From Hericium rajendrae (taxonomy: Eukaryota; Basidiomycota; Agaricomycetes; Russulales; Hericiaceae): 64,000 nt of DNA. The DNA lies in NCBI GenBank assembly GCA_033439255.1, contig CM065879.1, positions 3,044,501-3,108,500 on the forward strand. Reading direction: 5' to 3'. The translations under genes were made by a program, and so were the position numbers. A model generated the notes under the pieces. That model was not told where the DNA came from and did no database searches. It saw nothing but the letters and a program-made list of their open reading frames with translations. Positions 45,910 to 59,100 of this stretch are shown piece by piece (position 1 is the stretch's first letter; each line of letters begins with the position of its first letter).

Positions 45910-48900
45910 TTAAAGGCGGAGGAGGGGACTGAAGAAAAGAGAGAGAGACGGACAAGAGTCAGTCGTCGTTATAGCCGTCCACCGCAACGCCCGTTTCCTT
46001 TTCCGACCCGCCGTCATCGCTGCCCGTTTGATCTCCGACAAGGTCTGCCTGCGAGAGTTGATTCTCCGCTGGAGGTGTGCAAAGTCGGAGCACGAGCCGG
46101 TCCCTGTGCCTTTTGCTACACGTGTTTTGTTTTTTCGTTTCCTGGCCCGACGACGCCCCGGCGTCTCCCACCTGCTAATCCCTTTCCGGAACGCCTCTGC
46201 TCGTCCCACCACGCACGGAAGAGAAAGGCTTCTCGCCTGTCTATCAGAATATCCAAATTTCATCTCCACAGAACGCCTCCTCGAGGCCGAGTCATATTAC
46301 TTTTCCATCACTGCTCTCTTGCCAAACATACACCGCTTCCCATGTGTCACCCGCGCACGGTCGTCCTTCCACTACGTCAATGCGCTTCGCCTTATCAATC
46401 CTCGCCTGCGCACAATAGCTCGCCAATCTGCGCCCCGCACTCGCTAGCCGACAAACCTTGATTTTCCCTGCACTTGCGCTATCTTGCCGAGCCGAGCAAT
46501 GAACCCTCTACCCTGCGCATCTCCGACCCGAGAGCACACTGGGCCTGCAGATCTCACCCGCCCGCATCACGCGGACGCCCGTCGCGCCTCGAGGTGGCTG
46601 AGATCCAACTCCTCCGGACAATGATGCCCATATGGAGCGATATACTGATCGCGCACGCTACGCTTTGTCGTGATCAACGCGCATCGTCCGCCCCCGTCCG
46701 AACAAAAACAAAGCGTCGCACCATCAGCCGTAACATGGCAATGCCATGACAAACGCGCCCCGGCAACACGCGCGACGTCATGCTGCACTCCTCATTAATT
46801 ATGCTGCGAACCTGCGAAGCCGCCGCATCAGAACAGCCCGCGGGCCCACCAGACGATGGCCCCCGTCAGCTGCCCGCATTCCATAGAGAGCATACGCCCA
46901 CTTCTCCGAAGCCCGCGAGATCCTGAGATCCGGCGAAGTCGAAGCGCGCCCGATTCACGACAGGCAGGCATGGATCGGTGCGGCGGACACGGTCGCCCTT
47001 GGTCCGCACTGCAGGGACGTCTGCCTCGCGGCGTGACGCGTCCCTGGCGTCTGCAAATGTCGCCATCGATAAACATACGTGCGGCCATCGATTGCAGGTA
47101 CCGCATCTTCTCGACACGTGCACGCGCGATGATGGTGGCGGGCAGATAACAGCGGGCCTGCACCACCATCGCTGCGTATTCCTGGCATCTAAGCGACATA
47201 ATTAAGCCCGGGTGCTGAGTGCGGGGAAGACTTGGGCCGCAGGGCGCTGCCCGAACGCGCAGGTCTGCCCTGCGCGCTGGCGGCGGCCTCGTTGCGGGCA
47301 TGCGTCAGATCCAGGCGCACGATGGCAGGGGGGAGCGCTGCAGGGCGAGCTGCAACAAACCGCGTCTATTTCGCACTCAGCTTCGAGAGCGACCGACGGT
47401 GACGGCTACTGGCGCCGCCCGCGGACTGGGACCCACAGCCGGGCGCGCGTCGGCGCACACGTGACCGCGACCCGACACAGCGCGGCGGCGAAAGGTACGG
47501 GCTGTCAGAGGCTGTCAGCGTGCATAGGCTGCCTGACAGAAGATCATTAGCAGGGATGTCGAAAGCGTGCTTCGATAGCCTGGCGTCTGCGTCCGGAACT
47601 CGTGCAGCCCTGAGATAGAAGGCCAGAAGGCGGCGGAGTGATAGGGCAGCACAGCGCCTCGCAGCGGGGGAGCTGGGCAGTACGGCCGTACGACCGCCAC
47701 CGTCACAATTGCATATACTGCAGCTTCGAGGAGCACGCATGGGCGGGGGACAGGGACGCCGCGGCTTCGTTCGCTACGGCGCGGGCGAGGCGAGAGGGCA
47801 CGGCGCGATGGATGGCGGTGATGAAGGACAGGAACTTCATCTCCCAAACTGCACAAACGATGATGTCAACCTGCCTCGGCGGCGCGAGTGCGTCGCCCAC
47901 GGAAATAGCTCAGGGCGCAGGACAGGCGGAGGTTAGGGTTGCGCGACGAGCGAAGGAACGCAGAACCCGCATCGGCTGACCAGGGCAGAGATGAATGGGT
48001 GCTTCGGGGCCACCGCGGGAGCTGTGTGCAGCCGGCGTAAACGCTGGGCGAGGACTCCGGGCGACGGGGGGAACGTGGGCGGGCGATGGCCCTGGCGTGG
48101 GGCACGTAGCGTGCGCATCTAGCCTAATGCGCATCGGCGTGGAACGCGGCGGCCGCATGGAGAATCGTCGAGGCAATGTCGCCAAGGAGGGTTCGTCCGT
48201 TCAACGCTGCAGCGGCGCGACGCAGCACCTACGGGCCCGGAGTACAGTCGCCGATCCGTGTTTCTGGCCGCGAGCGGCTGCGCGTCAGCTGGCTGCACAC
48301 ATCGGAGCGGATGTGCTTCCATCTGTTCATTATGACAGGGCGCCGCGACGTCTGGGGCGAGAAAGCATAGCACGCAAGCGGCTTGGCTGCGCTGGGACGA
48401 CGCCGATCCGCTTTGCTGGTCTCCAGGCGGTCAGGGTCAGCTGCTGCATAGCCCGGAACGAGGCAGGCTAGCATCGCAGCATTCAGCACGCGTGACGGGC
48501 TGGGGGAGACAAGAGGGACCTATCGAGATACTGGGCACTCCGACGCCTTCTATCGGGGCGAGGGAAGGGACGCAGGCAGCTCCGGCGTTTAGATCCTGGG
48601 CGTGCATCTGGCGATCGTTTCCCTGGAGCGTTCTGTGCGCGGAACAGTGATCGGTGCGCCAGAGCACAGAGTGCAGATAAGCGCGACGCGGAAGGCCAGA
48701 CTGCAGAACGGGGGTGCGTGCCAGGCAGGGAACGCCACGCCACTGGCAGACAGCATTCCGAAGTCGAAGGGGTTCGCTGGGGGGTGTTGTGTTCTGGAAA
48801 GCGGAGGCGTTGGCTCTCAGCATTGTGAGAAGGGGGATGCCTGAGTCGAGAGCGAGGAGTGAGCACGGGTTGGGGGCAAGCGGACGACGGCCCGCCAGCC

Positions 48901-49868
48901 CAACGCGTCATAGTGGTTCTGTTTCACGTGACCGTGTCATGCCGTACGCGACGCGCGCCTCGCGCCTTGTCTCTTTGTCCAGACTCCAGCTTTGAGCAGC
49001 TCGCCGGTAAGCTTTCCGTTCTCATGGTAATACTTCGTTTTGGGGACATGGACATGCTGAGGCTTTTGCGACAAAAATAGGACCACTGCCTGTCATCCAC
49101 TGCGTAACGTGGAAGTCTGATCCTCGATGTTGGCATCGCTTTCCTCAGGTCCAGCCTCAAGTTATGCCTTTCCATTCTCCGACAATGCTTGCTGCTACCT
49201 AGGTGGATATATGGGTAAAGCTTTATGGAAGCTTCGCACTGAGGACGGAAACAAGTACTGAGCTGATGACTTCAGCGTAACATCAATGTTATGGCGACTC
49301 TTTTGTCTTGATGGCGACGACGTAAGCCCTCATTCGTTTTGTCGACATGGTGTTGAAAGCCTTCCTCGTGCACAGGAATATGACTGCTCGTGCCCCACCG
49401 AGTAACGCGAAAATCTGACTTCCATGGACATCGCCTTCTTCAGATCAGTAGCGTTCTCATGACAATACTTGTCGTTTTGATCCAAGGGCACGATGTGTCA
49501 AGAAGTTGAAAATGAAACTGTCACCCTGAGCACGGAGGTACCAAGCATGGACCATGCATTGACCGCCAGGCGGTGCGACGATCTGAAAACTTCCGTTTCC
49601 GTTTTATTTTCTAAGGCCGGTGGTCTGATTGGTCGGAGTCTAGATGGATATGTTTCGCATCCCGTATACCGACTTATGATCACATTTCGGCATCGAGTCT
49701 GGCAGACTTGTTCCATCCCGGATGTTCGTGCTGCACGCCGCCCCATTTTCACGTATCATGGATCTGCTACACCTGGCAGCAATGTGAAAGTGACATACAG
49801 ATTATAAATTGCAGTGGGGCGGGCTCTCAGGCTACTATCAGCCGTGGCCCAAGCATGCCATCCCTGAC
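45910..49868. other. Long gene-free GC-rich region upstream of the GATA factor
   Basis: Nearly 4 kb without a recognisable gene. Open frames on all six frames are short to medium and lack conserved motifs. Immediately upstream of the GATA start is a purine/pyrimidine-asymmetric stretch (GGAGGAGGGG and GAAAAGAGAGAGAGACGG on the plus strand, 45920-45950), so the mRNA leader would be pyrimidine-rich. Weak repeats are present at 49.03-49.49 kb. The rest may be a long leader, a regulatory region, a non-coding transcript or decayed sequence. Confidence 0.4.
49029..49444. repeat. Diverged direct repeat of about 115 bp
   Basis: Two intergenic segments (about 49029-49149 and 49334-49444) share ordered matches: TTCGTTTTG plus GACATGG, then GTAACG, TCTGA, ATCGC and TTC.TCAG. 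A partial third match (GTTCTCATG..AATACTT) occurs at about 49015 and 49451. Identity is low, so the copies are old. Confidence 0.4.
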
Positions 49869-52178
49869 TCACGCATCACCCTTCCGATCGACATCGACCA
49901 GAACCTCTGTTGCCATAGTAGAGCCGTCCGTCCGTACAGCCTGCTCCGCCTTCAGCCGTGCAAAATTGCACTCCTGATCCCACGTGAACGGGCTCCGGCA
50001 CGCAAACAGCAGATCGATCTCCTCGAGCGTGCGGTTCGCCGTCTCGGGGTAAAACGCCCACACGAGCGGGATGCTCGCGACATTGACCGCGCCAAAAACG
50101 TACAGCGTCTTCTCGCCGATCGCGCTGAACATGACCGGGCTCAGCAGCGTGAGCCACGCGTTGCCGAGGCTCCAGCCGACGACGCCCCACGCGGCGCCCT
50201 TCGCGCGCACCTGCAGCGGGAACGTTTCCGTCGGGTAGATCCACGGGATGCAGAGCCACGAGGCGCCGAAGATGGCGTTGAAGAGGAAGATGAAGAAGGC
50301 GGACGCGCCGCCGTACTGTGCGGCGCGCGCCGGGTGCGCCTTGACCAGCGCGCTGAAGCCGCCCGCGAGGAACATGGCGAGGGCCTGCCCCGCGGCGCCC
50401 CACCATAGGCACGCGCGGCGCCCCCAGCGGTCGATCGTGAAGACGCAGGTGAAGGTGCTGAGTGCATAGGTGATCTGGGCGCTAGTCAGTGCTAGTGGGC
50501 TGGCGCTCGAGATCGGGGCTCACGTCGTTGACGCCGGACATCCATTGTGTTTTGCGCGCACCATACCCGGCCTGGGCAAAGACGGTGGGCGCGTACACCT
50601 GCACGGCGGCTATTCCGACCCATCTGAGAATAGCAATGGATCAGCGTAATATATTGGGGGAACGCGTGTACCACATACTCCTGTACGATCATCAGCCAGA
50701 ATGCCAGCTGGACCCGACGCGGGATGTTCAGCTCGCCGTCTTCTGGTACGCACATATCACTTCAGCTGCCCATTGACACGCAGAAACAAAACATGGTCTT
50801 ACTGCTTCCGAAAAGCATGCCGATGTAGGTGTTGTCGCTGGCATGCTTGCGTTCTAGCTCGACGATGCCCACGATGTCTTGATATTCAGTGACAGTGCGA
50901 GGATCATCCGGGTCCCCATCGCTGCGAAGCCGACCGAGGATCTCGCGCGCTGCTCCGTGGTGGCCGGCTTTGACTAGCCAGCGCGGCGACTCGGGCATCC
51001 ATGGAAGGGACAGCTGTGTGCGACGTGAGCTCGTTGGCGCACCTGTTAATTGATGGGGAATACCAGCAGTCCGATCATAGGGATGATTTGAAACGCAATG
51101 GCGAACTAATTCCGAGATTAGCTGTGGTCTTGCTGTGGTTGGATGTGAGATAGGCAGAGGAACGTACGCGCCAGCGAAACTACCGAGGATATCAGTCAAA
51201 AAAAGTCGAGAGAGCAGATGGAGAGTATAAGCATACCTGCCCTAGACCTTCATTGATGAAGCTAAGGCCAAATGCAAGCCAATATGCCACCATAGAGCCA
51301 CAGACGCCGAGCACAAACTCGGTCGCGATGAACGCACCTTAAAAATAAGAAAGATAAGTCACACCTAATCAATCAGAACCAAAAGCCGATACCCCAAAGG
51401 CGTACCTCTGGATGTGTGCGATGCGGCTTCAGCACTCCATACCGGGACGATGCCATTGAGCGCCCCCAGCCCGACACCGCCGATGACACGGGCAACTAGC
51501 ATCCTGCCATATAAACAATGATGACCTGCAAATGCAGCAGAACGCAGCCAGACGAACCATGCAGCATTCTGGGCTGACGCTTGTAGAGCAGCTCCGAGAA
51601 GTACCCAGCATACTCCCTGTACATAATAATCAGCCATTCGGTCTTCTAATGATACATGATGAAGACGTACGAAAAAGATGGTTTTGATACGGCCAAGCCT
51701 GTCGCCGATAACACCTGCTGCGAGACACCCCAGCAGAGTCCCAAGATAGTAAACTGCACGGGTGTATGATTCTTGGCTATTGTCCATAGACTTGGAATCT
51801 TACTGCTGACAATTCCGCCTTGTCGTGTCGGTTTCGTGATCACCGCAACCCATCCTTCAGATGGACCTCCGTATCTGAGTCAACCCTCACTTGGCATGCG
51901 TACTCATGTCATGGTTGATGAGGAGAAACACACGAGGAGTATCCCAGTCCCATCGTTTCGACGTAGTCTGGGGCCGAATTTACGCCCGCCATCACGCCCT
52001 GATCGTACCCAAAGCTGGCACATGGCATGAGTAAGAACCGCACCACAGCACGCGAGAGGACGTACAAGAATATGGAGAGCCCGGCCACGGCGTTGATGGC
52101 ACGCAGAAGACATCTGCCGGAAAGTTTCTTGGAGACTGCGGCAGTCGAAACGGATACTGCCTCCTTCGGTTCGGCCAT
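49869..52178 (-). CDS. MFS sugar (hexose) transporter A
   Basis: This is a twelve-helix proton/sugar symporter-type protein of the plasma membrane. After a polar N-terminus (MAEPKEAVSVSTAAVSKKLS) come FGYDQGVMAGVN and TRQGGIVS, then YYLGTLLGCLAAGVIGDRLG and RIKTIF, which is the family GDRxGR motif. MLVARVIGGVGLGALNGIVP and VWSAEAASHTSRG follow. The central loop has LPWMPESPRWLVKAGHHGAA, the PESPR motif. The C-terminal half has FTIDRWGRRACLWWG, then GASWLCIPWIYPTETFPLQV, RAKGAAWGVVGWSLGNAWLT and FYPETANRTLEEIDLLF, the PETxxRTLEE motif. It ends VDVDRKGDA. About nine introns are present, including a GTACGT to TGCCAG intron just before the first helix is completed. It is in tandem with transporter B. 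Confidence 0.88.
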
Positions 52179-53865
52179 GCTTGTGATGGTGATGAGAAGG
52201 AATGCAGTCGAGCATTATGGAGATTGGTGCGGCTTTATGGGCAAATCGTGAGCTAACGTATAAGTACTCATGTGGTCTTGATGCTTGGTCTGGGAGAGAC
52301 GGCATGAGCTTGTTTGACGGCGTTTAATCCAGGACTCCACTACCCACAAGTATTTGGGGCGCTGCGGCAGGAACCAATGCGGCGTCAGGAACAGAGGGAC
52401 ATACGGCACTTGATAGAAGTACTCGAAGCCTACGGACCATGTCACCCTAGAGCTGAAGGAAGACACGGAGTTAACACAATTGGAACACGTCCATGTATGC
52501 AATTGCTATCTGAGATGAAAGGGATGGAGAGATGTCCATATCTAACATGTTGACGGAAGGCAGATGTCGAGATCAGCGGCTCCATATTCTCCGGGCAATA
52601 TGTGGGATCATCACGGACTACTACGTCATGTACCTGGCGTTATCCACAGGACAATCAGCTTTTCGACGTGGATCATTCCTGAAGGAGATGAAGAAGAAAA
52701 GGCGATAAGCGAACGACTTGATGCCACTGAATTGAGCGTGGGCATCGCGGACGATACGCGCATAACATCTGAATTGTTCTGATCAGCGCGTTGTAAATAG
52801 TAATTGAAGAGCTTAGTGGACGTACGGAAAATGTCGGTGGTATCCCCATTGAGAAAGCCCTATTGATACAACACGTAGATCCGAGTACATGCAGCAATGG
52901 GATGTGCAGACAGACGGTATATGCTCCAGCCCAAGATACCGAGTAAGTAATTTTGAAGCGCAACTCCAGTGACATGAAGTAGCATCAATTCGTGGATAAG
53001 CGATGGACCATATCATACTATAACCAATAAATCAAGCCAAAATCACGAAAGATTTGAGCTTTGTATGTGGGTCATCTCATATGGATACGGAGAATGGCCA
53101 TAAAGCCTGCATGCGAATGACTGGCAAACAGGTCGTTGCATAGAACAATTTGAGGCCATTTCACTTGCAGCTTCCTGAAATTGTCTAGATGAGAATTTTG
53201 GCAGGCCATGCCATCAAGAAGATAGATTGGACAAACTTACTCCTGCTCAAAATCAATGGCTTGTCGAGAAGACTATATCACATCGTGGTCAATGAATAAA
53301 CTGATTTTGTGCGATGAATTGCCATGACTGTCCATACGAAACATTGAGCACCTCCAGTGACTTGTGGTGCTACATAGATCTCTAGAATGGTTGGAGGTAT
53401 CGGTTGGGAGCAATCAGCAGCCTTGCTCGAAGGACCAGTTCGCCAATCTGAGTCGTGAAAGCTCACCGCGTTCACACTAAGGCACAGTGGAAAAGCTGAG
53501 ATGTGTAAACCTTCTCACCTGTACTGAAATGTCAAGCGGCTTCAAATGCACCAAGGAACATTGGCTGATTCCTGGTGGAATAGAACCTCGATATCAGTGC
53601 GAGGATGGTGATGGTACGGAAGAAAGTGCATTTCTAACTCCGACCATTCTCTCAGCGCCTGTTGCTGATGTCAACTTCGACTTGCACTATACAGTTGCGA
53701 CAAGAATAGGCCGCTATTCCGACCGCACACTGACACAAGGTGAGAGATAGGAAATGCTGGTCATTGAGTTTCCGGATGCTACTGTCATGCATGTCGTGCG
53801 GTAAGTACTGTATGATACCCGTTATGTATACAATGTTCTACGATAACAATCGAAATCCCAGCTCT
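52179..53865. other. Spacer between the two transporter genes, nothing recognised
   Basis: About 1.7 kb of moderately AT-rich DNA upstream of transporter A and downstream of transporter B. Short open frames (for example 52314-52553 on plus) have no recognisable content. It likely includes the promoter of transporter A. Confidence 0.4.
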
Positions 53866-56192
53866 TCACGCATTCTGCTTCTCGGGGCCAACGACTTCGA
53901 CGATCTCCGCCGCGTTCTGCAGAGTGCGGGCATGCTCCTCCTTCTTCTTCGCGAAGTTGCGTTCCTGGTCCCACGTGAAGGGGCTGGGGCTTCGCGAACA
54001 GCAGGTTCATCTCCTCGAGCGTGCGATTCGCTGTTTCGGGGTAGAACGCCCACACAAGCGGGATGCTGAGGAAGTTGACCGCGCCGAAGATGTAGAGCGT
54101 CTTCTCCTGGATCGCGTTGAACATCACGGGGTTGAGCAGCGTGAGCCAGCCGTTGCCGATGCTCCAGCCGACGACGCCCCACGCCATCCCCTTCGCGCGC
54201 ACCTGCAGCGGGAACGTTTCCGTCGGGTACACCCATGGGATCGTGAGCCAGGTTGCACCGAAAATGGCGGTGTACAGGAAGATGAAGAATGCAGAAGCGC
54301 CGCCGTATGTGGCTGCCTTCTCGGGGTGCGTTTTCAGAAGGGCACCGAAGCCCCCGGCGAGGAACATGGCGATGCCCTGGCCGATGGCGCCCCACCAGAG
54401 ACCAACGCGACGACCCCAGCGATCAATTGTGAAGACAGCCAGGAGGGTGCTCAGCATGTAAGTCACCTGCATGGGTTGAATAAAGGGTGCCTTCGAAGTT
54501 ACGAGATGTACTCACGTCGTTCAATCCTGACAGCCACTGTGACTTGCGTGCTCCGTAGCCGGCTTGCGCGAAGATGGTAGGCGCGTAAACGGTAATGGCC
54601 GCGATACCAACCCATCTGTAGGCCATCAGTAAGATGGTCCGGAAATTTTCGGCTGCTTCGTCACTCACTCTTGCACGATTTGGAGCCAGACGGACAGCTG
54701 CACACGCCGCGGAATATTGAGCTCTCCACCCTCTAAAGATCCGAGGTTCAGTAATTGCCTATGACAGTCCATCAAGCTCCGCGGTGACTCACTGGTTCCG
54801 AAGAACATCGCCCAATAGGTGTTCTGGTCGGATTGCAGGCGCTCGATCTCCACGATCCCAACAATGTCTTCGTATTCGCCCCTTGCGACGTCGTGGTCGG
54901 GGTCACCATCACCCCGAAGACGACCAAGAATTTCACGGGCTTCCTCGTTCCGTCCGACTTTGACAAGCCAGCGAGGGGACTCGGGCATCCAGCGGAGGCA
55001 GATCTAAGGTACGATGCATATTAATAGATGAACGGACATAATTGGACATATACATACCACGAAGGCGATCAGGGGGACCATCTGGAAGGCGATGGGGAAC
55101 TGGATAGTATGTCAGTAACGAAACACGCCGTAGAGTACACATTGACATACTCTCCAGCGGACCTAAACACCAAGGCACCGATTAGCTTTGCTAGAAGAAG
55201 AAAAACAGTTGTACAAACCTGCGTCAAGCCCTGTCCGACAAAACCGAGGCCAAATTCGACCCAGTAGGCAACCACGACACCAAAGATATTCAGCGTGAAC
55301 TCCATAGCGATGAAGGCACCTGAAGTCTCCGGGTTAGCATCGGAGAAAACTAAGCCGGCGGCAAGGGGGAGCGTCAGAAGGGGCAGGCGCCTTACCTCTC
55401 GAAGTATGAGAAGCGACTTCAGCGCTCCATACCGGTACGATGGCATTCAGGAAACCCGTCCCAATGCCGTTGATGACACGAGCGGCAAGCATCCTGCGGG
55501 TCAAAAATGAGGTCCGATTTGACCGAGGGTTGAGCAAGCGACGCACCATCCAAGGTTTTGGGCCGAACATTGCAATGCAGAGCCGAGAAGAACCCAGCAA
55601 GCACCCTGAAACAAGGCGGTAAGTTCATGGAGCCGATAGAAGAACACACGGAGCATACGATGAGCATGGTCTTGATACGACCTATCCTGTCGCCCAAAAT
55701 TCCTGCAGGCAGACAGCCGAGAAGTGTGCCGAAGTAGTAGACTGAAACATGATGGGTTAGTTCTGCGCGCTCTCAACTGCATGATGCGGACATACTGCTG
55801 ACAATTCCACCCTGACGCGTCGGATTTGTGACTGTCGCGACCCAACCCTCTGAGGGTCCGAGATAGCTGCAATAACGCGTCCATTCAGCGCTCGGACAAC
55901 CAGACAAGCCTCTGAACACCTACGTGGAGTAGCCCAAAGTCATGGTCTGCACGTAGTCTGGAGACGTGTTCACGCCTCCCATCATGCCCTGATCATATCC
56001 GAAGCTGCCATGGCATGTGCATGAGGCTCAAGACATGAGGCTGCATGTCGCGACGACGTACAAGAAGATGGCCAACCCGGCCACGAAGTTAATAGTCCAT
56101 ACGAGTCGTTTCCCAGAGAGCTTCGCTGAGACAGATGGAGAGACTTGTTTCGTCGAGACGGATGTAGAGACTTGCGTCTTCTCAGTTGTCAT
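53866..56192 (-). CDS. MFS sugar (hexose) transporter B, paralogue of A
   Basis: The exon order and motifs match transporter A: an N-terminus MTTEKTQVSTSVSTKQVSPS, then FGYDQGMMGGVNTSPDYVQT and YYFGTLLGCLPAGILGDRIG. Next come LAARVINGIGTGFLNAIVP, RWMPESPRWLVKVGRNEEA and GAIFGATWLTIPWVYPTETF-type segments, and FYPETANRTLEEMNLLFA. The last exon loses frame after LLFAKPQP, where CCCC reads one base too long. In the adjacent frame it continues as TWDQERNFAKKKEEHARTLQ and ends GPEKQNA with a stop at 53868. Transporter A has the equivalent FTWDQECNFARLKAE tail, so the natural C-terminus is almost certainly the latter. Paralogue A lies directly downstream on the same strand. Confidence 0.87.
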
Positions 56193-59100
56193 TATGTCTT
56201 AGTTCTCGTTCGTCGCGTGTGTCGTGCTTGTCGTGGCGGGGTAGTGCGGGGTAGAAGGTGGGGGGGCTGTCGAAAATCATCCTGGCACCAGGGTCTTATA
56301 TGCAGGGGGTGAGGTAACGCGGGGATGCAGGGCACCGAACGTGTCGGGGAGCACGTTATCCCCGCTGCAAATTCACATACACAAGCAGGAATTGGACAGA
56401 TAACTTAGAATGCATGGCGCATGACCATGGGGAGCCTCGCGTACAAAGTCCAGGGAGAGCGTCGAGACGTGCGGACCGTGGAGCCGAAACATCAGGCGAG
56501 CGTTGAGTGGACGGTGCGAATATTGTTCCGGGATGGAAGACAACTTTTCGCAGTTGAGTGAGAAAAAAGATGGAAGAACTTCCTCCGGAGCTCGACGATA
56601 CTGGGGGCCATTTCCCGAAAGACAAGGAGCACGGCCATAACTTGAAGATCCCGTCGAATTCAGGTGAAGTTGCAAAGGGTACCCTGATCATCGGCGCAGA
56701 TCTAGTGGCCTATGAAAGCTAATGTTGTTCATTACGAGAAAATGTCGGTGCTAATCGACTCAGGATAGCGGACAGAGCGTCTAAAACTCAGAAACCACCT
56801 TCGTGGTGGCGAGTAAGGAATCGAAGCGCTGCCCCCGCGCATCAGCGCGCCAACAACATGGCATCAGCAGACCCTTCGGCGGACAACCGCTTTCCGCTCT
56901 TCGCAGCTCTTCGGGCTCCACAGATGAAACCGCATTTTTTTCCTGTTCATAAGTACTAGTAACTGCTCGGGAAGATCTGAAGCAGTCAAAGAAATCTAGG
57001 CCTGACCTATGAAACGTAGACAAACTGCAAGCTGCAACAGGCTGCAACGCGACTGCCAAATGCGAACGAGGGACTAGACCAGTGATACCCCACAGCAACA
57101 TAACGGCAACCCCTCACACGGACAGCAGAGCCCTTAGACCAACAACGATACATGCCTTTTCCGACCAGATCACATCGCCGCTGTTTGCATCTTCTTCACC
57201 CCGAAGACCCGCGGACGGATTAATCGATCCTCTGAACTGTATCACCTCCAGATCTATGACGAACATGCGGAGACGCGCCAGGTCGGGGGGCTTCGAGGAG
57301 ACGGCATCAACGGTGGCAGTCTCGGCTGCTCGGATGCGCGCTGTGCCTGCGGCGAAACGTGCTACGTGTCCAAGAGGGTTTTAGGCGTGCGTCTCCGAAC
57401 GAGAATAGAGTATGAAGGGGCGATCGGTGGAGCATGCCCTGGGAGGCTTCGATAGGGGAATCACATGAAGGTCACTTCATCTGACGGGACTGCTCTCGCG
57501 CACGTTGCGCACGCGGTTCGCCACTGTCGATCTGGGACAAGGTACGTCCAGGTTGCGCCTTGCTAAGTTTGTGAGAAGGCGCAGCGGTCTAGTGAAGGTT
57601 GAGGGTTTTGGATCCTGTGCGAACATCGACGCGCACAAGGAGTAACGATGAACTGCGATAGCGTCGAATCTGACCATCTTCGATAGTGTAGAGGGTCTCC
57701 CGACCTGCACGCGCGATGATCGTGCAGAATAGCGTCCGGAGCCTGCAAGTTTGCTTGTTAGGATGAGCAGATGAGTGTGCAGCGACGTCACGGTGGGAGA
57801 TAACGGACCATGTAGAAGGGCTTGTGGCCAACGGAACAACGGATGGCTGAGGCCTGCTGAGCAGGAGCTTACAGCAAGTCGGAACTACGAAGAGGCGGCC
57901 GGACATCTCACCAATCATTCACTGCCTTTGGAGTGATGTGGGGCAGCGTGTCCTCAGCATACGTCGGTCGAAGTATCTTGTTGCTGAGAAACATGGCCCG
58001 TGCATGTTGGCGAGGAGACGGACCCTTCTCACAGATGGAAACGTCTGTGGAGTCGCTGTCGTTCAGGTTTTGCAAAAAGACCTCTTGATTCCAAAACGCG
58101 CAGATGGAGACGGGTGTCACTGGAGCTCGAGAACGAGGAAGCTCGTGGATATTGGCCCCATCGGAAGTTCGGAAGGCAACAAGCTACTCTTCGCGCAAGT
58201 GGATCCCATGCGAAAAAACCAAACCATATCTTTCTGCGCGTATCGCAGCATTCTGGCACTGGATGGGTGCTTGAGAATATGATAACTCCATGGGCATGCG
58301 ATTCGTGACCCACTGGCGCGATCGCGACTATTCGGGGCCGAATGACTTCCTCGTCTGAGCGCTATGTTGCCAGCATTCTGCTGACTAGGTGAGCGCTGAG
58401 TGCGCGAACGCAGATATCCATTTACCCGAGTGCAACAAAGTGCGACAGATCTGTTGTTACATATGGACAAGCTGTCAATAATTACGCACCTTTAAAGGTT
58501 TCTTTTCATTACTACATTTGTCTGACTTGATAATGACGCATAGGCCCCGCTGCCACGCGCTCCAGGAGTCCATTGCGGAATCTGAGCTTCTAAATTTGCC
58601 ACATTCGGTCCTATTCGACCAGCTGCAGGCGTGCAGCCGAGTCCTGCACTGTGAAATAGCGATGGTAGGTTAGCAGGTCAGATTTCGCGACGACGCACCA
58701 TCGATTGCCTCTGTCATCATGAACGGTTTGCGTCAATTTGCAGAAAGCACACCAGCCGCAGGTCGCATCGGATACAATGTTTCGCGAGCAATACACCTCG
58801 ACTTCTACATGCAGCAGTGCTAGGAAGACGCCAAGAGCTGACATGCGGCAACTATGGCCTGGACAAAATCTGTGAACGGGCCATCTGTGTTCCCCATACG
58901 ATGTGAACCCTGGAAACAGTTCACAGTAGCAAATGCGGGCTCATCATTAGCAGTGCGCCATGCGCGCACCGCACACCATTCGACGACTCGGACATGGCAT
59001 GGCCTCCTTAGCCATGCAAATTCAGGGTGTTGTGCGCCACTAGTGTTGAAAAAGCACGATGACTCTCTTGACCGTTCTTTTGAAACAAGTCGGAATTTGA

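Noticed and set aside
49809-50408. 199-codon plus-strand open frame opposite transporter A
   Set aside because: Antisense to the conserved transporter exon.
56800-56860. Possible tRNA-like T-arm (TTCGATTCC on the minus strand)
   Set aside because: The flanking bases do not pair into T and acceptor stems and no A box is present at the right distance.
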